64,000 bases of DNA from assembly GCF_002002735.1 (NCBI RefSeq), contig NZ_MUNY01000072.1, forward strand, positions 1 through 64,000. Direction: 5' to 3'. Below, one piece after another: positions 61,098-64,000 of the stretch. The DNA is from Algoriphagus sp. A40. GTDB taxonomy: Bacteria > Bacteroidota > Bacteroidia > Cytophagales > Cyclobacteriaceae. Made by a program: the position numbers and the translations under genes. The notes beneath the pieces were generated by a model that was given only the letters and a program-made list of their open reading frames with translations, made no database searches and was not told where the DNA came from. Every line of letters begins with the position of its first letter. Position 1 is the stretch's first letter.

Positions 61098-62910
61098 GAC
61101 TTGAGTGATTTTTTGGGTTTAAATAAAGTTTGATTTGCTGCCGAATCGAGTCTGCTGTGATAGGCATCCCGTCGTAGTTGAGCACGGACACCAATTTTTT
61201 GGGATTACAGTCCAATTCCATAATCAGCATCTTACGCATCTGGGCGTCCCTGTTTTGTTCGATCACAAAAACCGCTGAGTGGTCTTCAATAAACCCGACA
61301 ACTTCTTTCCCAAACGGGAAAGCTTTGATCCGGATAGAATCGACTGAAATTCCTTCTTCAAAAAGTAGATCTTTTGCTTCTTCCGAAGAATAGGTAGAAG
61401 TTCCGAAATACAAAATCCCCAATTCACTAGAATCCGAAGAAGGAGAAGAAATTTCGGCCGCCGGAACCATTTTTTTGGCTGTTTCCCATTTGTGAATTAA
61501 GCGGTCCATATTTCTCTTATAAGCCCCGCCGTCCTCAGTATAGGCAGCATATTCATCCTTGGAAGTACCCCGGGTAAAAAACGAACCTTTGGTGGGGTGA
61601 GTCCCCGGATAAGTCCGATACGGAATCCCGTCTCCATCCGAATCCAGGTACCTGCCAAACTTCCCGATATCCTCCAGTTCAGCGGCGGTTAAGACTTTGC
61701 CCCGCTTGAATTTTCGTTTGTTGTCCCATTCAAAGGGTTCGCTTACGTGATCATTCATCCCCAAGTCCAGATCAGTCATCAAAATAACGGGAGTCTGCAA
61801 CTGCTCCGCCAGATCAAAACTTTCTGCAGTCATATCAAAGCATTCTTTGGGAGATGAAGGAAAAAGCAGGATATGTTTGGTGTCACCATGAGAAGCAAAT
61901 GCTGCTGCCAAGAGATCTGATTGCTGGGTGCGTGTCGGCATTCCGGTACTTGGACCTGTCCGCTGCACATCGATCAGCACTGCAGGGACTTCCGCAAAAT
62001 AGGCCAAGCCCAGAAATTCGCTCATCAGGGAAATTCCCGGACCCGAAGTAGCAGTAAAAGCCCTAGCTCCATTCCAATTAGCGCCGATTACCATGCCCAT
62101 GGCGGCCAGCTCATCTTCTGCCTGAATGATCGCGAATTTGTTTTCACCATTTTCCTCTTTTCGATGGGTTTTGCAATAGTTTTCGAAGGCTTCGGCCACC
62201 GAAGTGGAAGGGGTGATAGGATACCAGGCCATCACAGTGGCTCCGGCATAAACTGCTCCTATCCCGCAGGCTGTATTTCCATCCACCAGGATTTTGTCTT
62301 TTAATAAATCCCTGCTCTCAAGGCTGAAGGGCAAGGGATATTCGAAGTGGCTTTCCACATAATCCATTCCCAAACTAAGGGCGTGGAAGTTGGCATCAAT
62401 CAGAGCCTTTTTACCTTCAAACTGCTCGGAAATCAAATTTTTTATGACGGATTCGTCCATGCTCAGTAACCTGACCAAGGCTCCGACATAGATGATGTTT
62501 TTCAAAAGTTGCCTCTTTCTGGGATCTTCAAAAGCATGAGTGGCCATCTCCATCATTGGAATACCGAGGTATTGAATGTCCTCTCGTTGATATTCAGGAT
62601 TTAGGGTTTTGGTGCTGTCGTAGATAAAATATCCGCCCTCCTTCACACTCTGGACATCCTTGGCCATACTTTGTGGATTGACACTGATCATCAAGTCGAT
62701 TCCTTCCCTACGACCCAAGTATCCTTTTTCGCTCACCCTGACCTCATACCATGTCGGCAATCCCTGAATATTAGAAGGGAAAATATTTTTTGGAGTTACA
62801 GGGATTCCCATCCTGAATATGGTCTTGGCAAACAGGAAATTGGCACTTGCAGATCCTGTCCCGTTCACATTGGCAAACCGGACGATAAAATCATTGATTC
62901 GATTCTTCAT
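61072..62910 (-). CDS. korA: 2-oxoacid:acceptor oxidoreductase, alpha subunit with fused gamma domain
   Basis: Protein of 612 residues. The N-terminal third is a gamma-type domain (F-A-N-V-N-G-T-G-S-A-S-A-N-F, then G-L-P-T-W-Y-E-V-R-V-S). The pyrimidine-binding alpha domain follows: G-N-T-A-C-G-I-G-A-V-Y-A-G, E-D-E-L-A-A-M-G-M-V-I-G-A and T-A-T-S-G-P-G-I-S-L-M. The gamma-alpha fusion is the usual Bacteroidota form of KorA. ATG overlaps the preceding gene's stop by 4 bases and korB overlaps its end, so all three are translationally coupled. Confidence 0.92.
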   Translation of the reverse strand: MKNRINDFIVRFANVNGTGSASANFLFAKTIFRMGIPVTPKNIFPSNIQGLPTWYEVRVSEKGYLGRREGIDLMISVNPQSMAKDVQSVKEGGYFIYDSTKTLNPEYQREDIQYLGIPMMEMATHAFEDPRKRQLLKNIIYVGALVRLLSMDESVIKNLISEQFEGKKALIDANFHALSLGMDYVESHFEYPLPFSLESRDLLKDKILVDGNTACGIGAVYAGATVMAWYPITPSTSVAEAFENYCKTHRKEENGENKFAIIQAEDELAAMGMVIGANWNGARAFTATSGPGISLMSEFLGLAYFAEVPAVLIDVQRTGPSTGMPTRTQQSDLLAAAFASHGDTKHILLFPSSPKECFDMTAESFDLAEQLQTPVILMTDLDLGMNDHVSEPFEWDNKRKFKRGKVLTAAELEDIGKFGRYLDSDGDGIPYRTYPGTHPTKGSFFTRGTSKDEYAAYTEDGGAYKRNMDRLIHKWETAKKMVPAAEISSPSSDSSELGILYFGTSTYSSEEAKDLLFEEGISVDSIRIKAFPFGKEVVGFIEDHSAVFVIEQNRDAQMRKMLIMELDCNPKKLVSVLNYDGMPITADSIRQQIKLYLNPKNHSSHELSETAV

Positions 62911-64000
62911 TTTTTAAAAGAGGGAAGAGGGGCGGGAACCTGATAAGCTTTGGTGACACTGTAAAAGTACTTTTGCATGTCCCAGGCAGAGGTTGGGCAT
63001 CTTTCGGCACAAAGCCCGCAGTGCAGGCAAACGTCTTCGTCCTTGACCATGACCCGTCCGGTTTTTAGGATGTCTGAAACAAGTAGATCCTGCGTGGTGT
63101 TTTCGGCAGGAACCAATAAATTTTGCCTGAGCTGATCCTCCGACTCATTTGGTGTAAATGTGATACAGGAGGTCGGACACACATCCATACAGGCATCACA
63201 TTCTATGCATCGATCCTCAGAAAATACCGTCTGGACATCACAATTGAGACATCTTTGAGCTTCTTTAAAGGCAATAGGGACATCAAATCCCAATTCGACT
63301 TCCTTTTTTCGGTCTTTGAGCGTGATGGATTTTTTGGCTTGTGGTACCACAAAGCGGTGATCAGCCGCTATCTGACTGTCGTAGCTCCATTCGTGGATTC
63401 CCATCTTTTGGCTGACCAGATTCGTGTAGGGTGAGGGCCTGTCATTAAGATCTTTCTCCTCGCAAAACAGATGGATGGATACAGCCGCCTGGTGTCCATG
63501 CGCCACTGCGGTGATGACATTTTCAGGCCCGAAAGCTGCATCTCCACCAAAAAACACATTTGGAAGTGTGGATTGGAATGTTTTCCGATCTACCACTGGC
63601 ATATCCCATTCATCAAACTCCAATCCTAAATCCCGCTCTATCCATGGAAAACTGTTTTGCTGCCCAATGGCAATCAAGACTTCATCCGCTTCAATAAACA
63701 CATCAGGCTCGTCTGTAGGAATGAGCTGTCTTTTTCCCTTTTCATCATACACCGCCCTAACCTTTTGAAATTTCATCCCGATGAGCTGATTCCCTTCAAC
63801 CTCAAAACTGAGGGGAACATGATTGTCAATAATCTGAATATCCTCATGTGCGGCATCCTCTTTTTCCCAAGGGGAAGCTTTCATTTCTGAGAAAGGACTC
63901 CTTACCACCACTTTAACTTCTTTGCCTCCCAACCTTCTGGCCGTCCTACAACAGTCCATGGCGGTATTTCCACCGCCAAGAACAATTACTTTTTTTGGAA
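62907..64000 (-). CDS. FAD/NAD(P)-dependent Fe-S oxidoreductase, GltD-like (5' end outside window)
   Basis: Partial gene: the reading frame continues through the right edge, showing a second Rossmann motif V-I-V-L-G-G-G-N-T-A-M-D-C-C-R. The C-terminal part has L-P-N-V-F-F-G-G-D-A-A-F-G-P (FAD binding), a R-C-L-N-C-D motif, then two ferredoxin-type clusters C-I-E-C-D-A-C-M-D-V-C-P and C-L-H-C-G-L-C-A-E-R-C-P. It resembles the small subunit of glutamate synthase fused to ferredoxin modules. Overlap with korA suggests it links NAD(P)H to KorAB through its Fe-S centres. Confidence 0.88.
   Translation of the reverse strand, partial: PKKVIVLGGGNTAMDCCRTARRLGGKEVKVVVRSPFSEMKASPWEKEDAAHEDIQIIDNHVPLSFEVEGNQLIGMKFQKVRAVYDEKGKRQLIPTDEPDVFIEADEVLIAIGQQNSFPWIERDLGLEFDEWDMPVVDRKTFQSTLPNVFFGGDAAFGPENVITAVAHGHQAAVSIHLFCEEKDLNDRPSPYTNLVSQKMGIHEWSYDSQIAADHRFVVPQAKKSITLKDRKKEVELGFDVPIAFKEAQRCLNCDVQTVFSEDRCIECDACMDVCPTSCITFTPNESEDQLRQNLLVPAENTTQDLLVSDILKTGRVMVKDEDVCLHCGLCAERCPTSAWDMQKYFYSVTKAYQVPAPLPSFKK

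Overview
The window looks like chromosomal DNA of a Bacteroidota bacterium, most likely the Cytophagales (Cyclobacteriaceae/Algoriphagus-like). The evidence is a gliding/T9SS-type lipoprotein (GldJ-like), GldI-like FKBP lipoproteins, many Cys-lipobox and 'AQ'-type signal peptides, a SusC-style segment inside a MuiA-type protein, -7 promoter boxes of the TAnnTTTG type, few Shine-Dalgarno sequences, and giant two-component-propeller histidine kinases. The family assignment is an inference from gene content; no rRNA or tRNA gene was seen.

Region 1 (1-9.6 kb) is housekeeping: tadA, two unrelated phosphate-transporter-like genes facing away from each other, a palindrome-rich inverted-repeat element, deoC with a lysine-forming saccharopine dehydrogenase-like gene, an ICMT/NnrU-like methyltransferase, three FKBP lipoproteins behind nrnA, and ndk. 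Region 2 (9.7-20.5 kb) holds a lemA-TPM-TPM operon, a secreted retropepsin-like PDZ protein, a Fur-family regulator, an orphan haem-copper oxidase subunit III with an SRPBCC protein, mfd, a GldJ-like lipoprotein, and a small AraC-HTH gene split by one in-frame TGA. Region 3 (20.5-39.3 kb) is mixed envelope and stress genes: a DUF481-like protein, an S9 peptidase, uppP, MuiA with an inserted SusC-like segment, a small regulon around a winged-helix regulator with a shared inverted-repeat operator candidate, a TonB-like protein, an NlpE-like lipoprotein, OxyR, a Tat-exported Gfo/Idh/MocA protein, a double-thioredoxin lipoprotein, a cysteine-free OhrR-like regulator with ohr, a VapBC-like pair, and an M14 carboxypeptidase.

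Region 4 (39.4-59.8 kb) is the most striking part: four co-directional histidine kinases fill about 20 kb. Two outer ones are lipoprotein-type, 14-blade propeller kinases. Two inner ones are soluble giants with 10 and 7 tandem GAF-like modules of about 185 residues, joined by a near-identical coiled linker. All four share almost the same HisKA/HATPase core, no response regulator lies nearby, and a decayed HATPase tail sits between the two giants. Two of the kinases carry repeat-derived peptides at the same point of the ATPase domain. This modular, apparently shuffling sensor array is my best candidate for an under-described system.

Region 5 (60.0-64.0 kb, minus strand) is a 2-oxoacid:ferredoxin oxidoreductase operon (korA, korB) preceded by a GltD-like FAD/Fe-S oxidoreductase that runs off the right edge.
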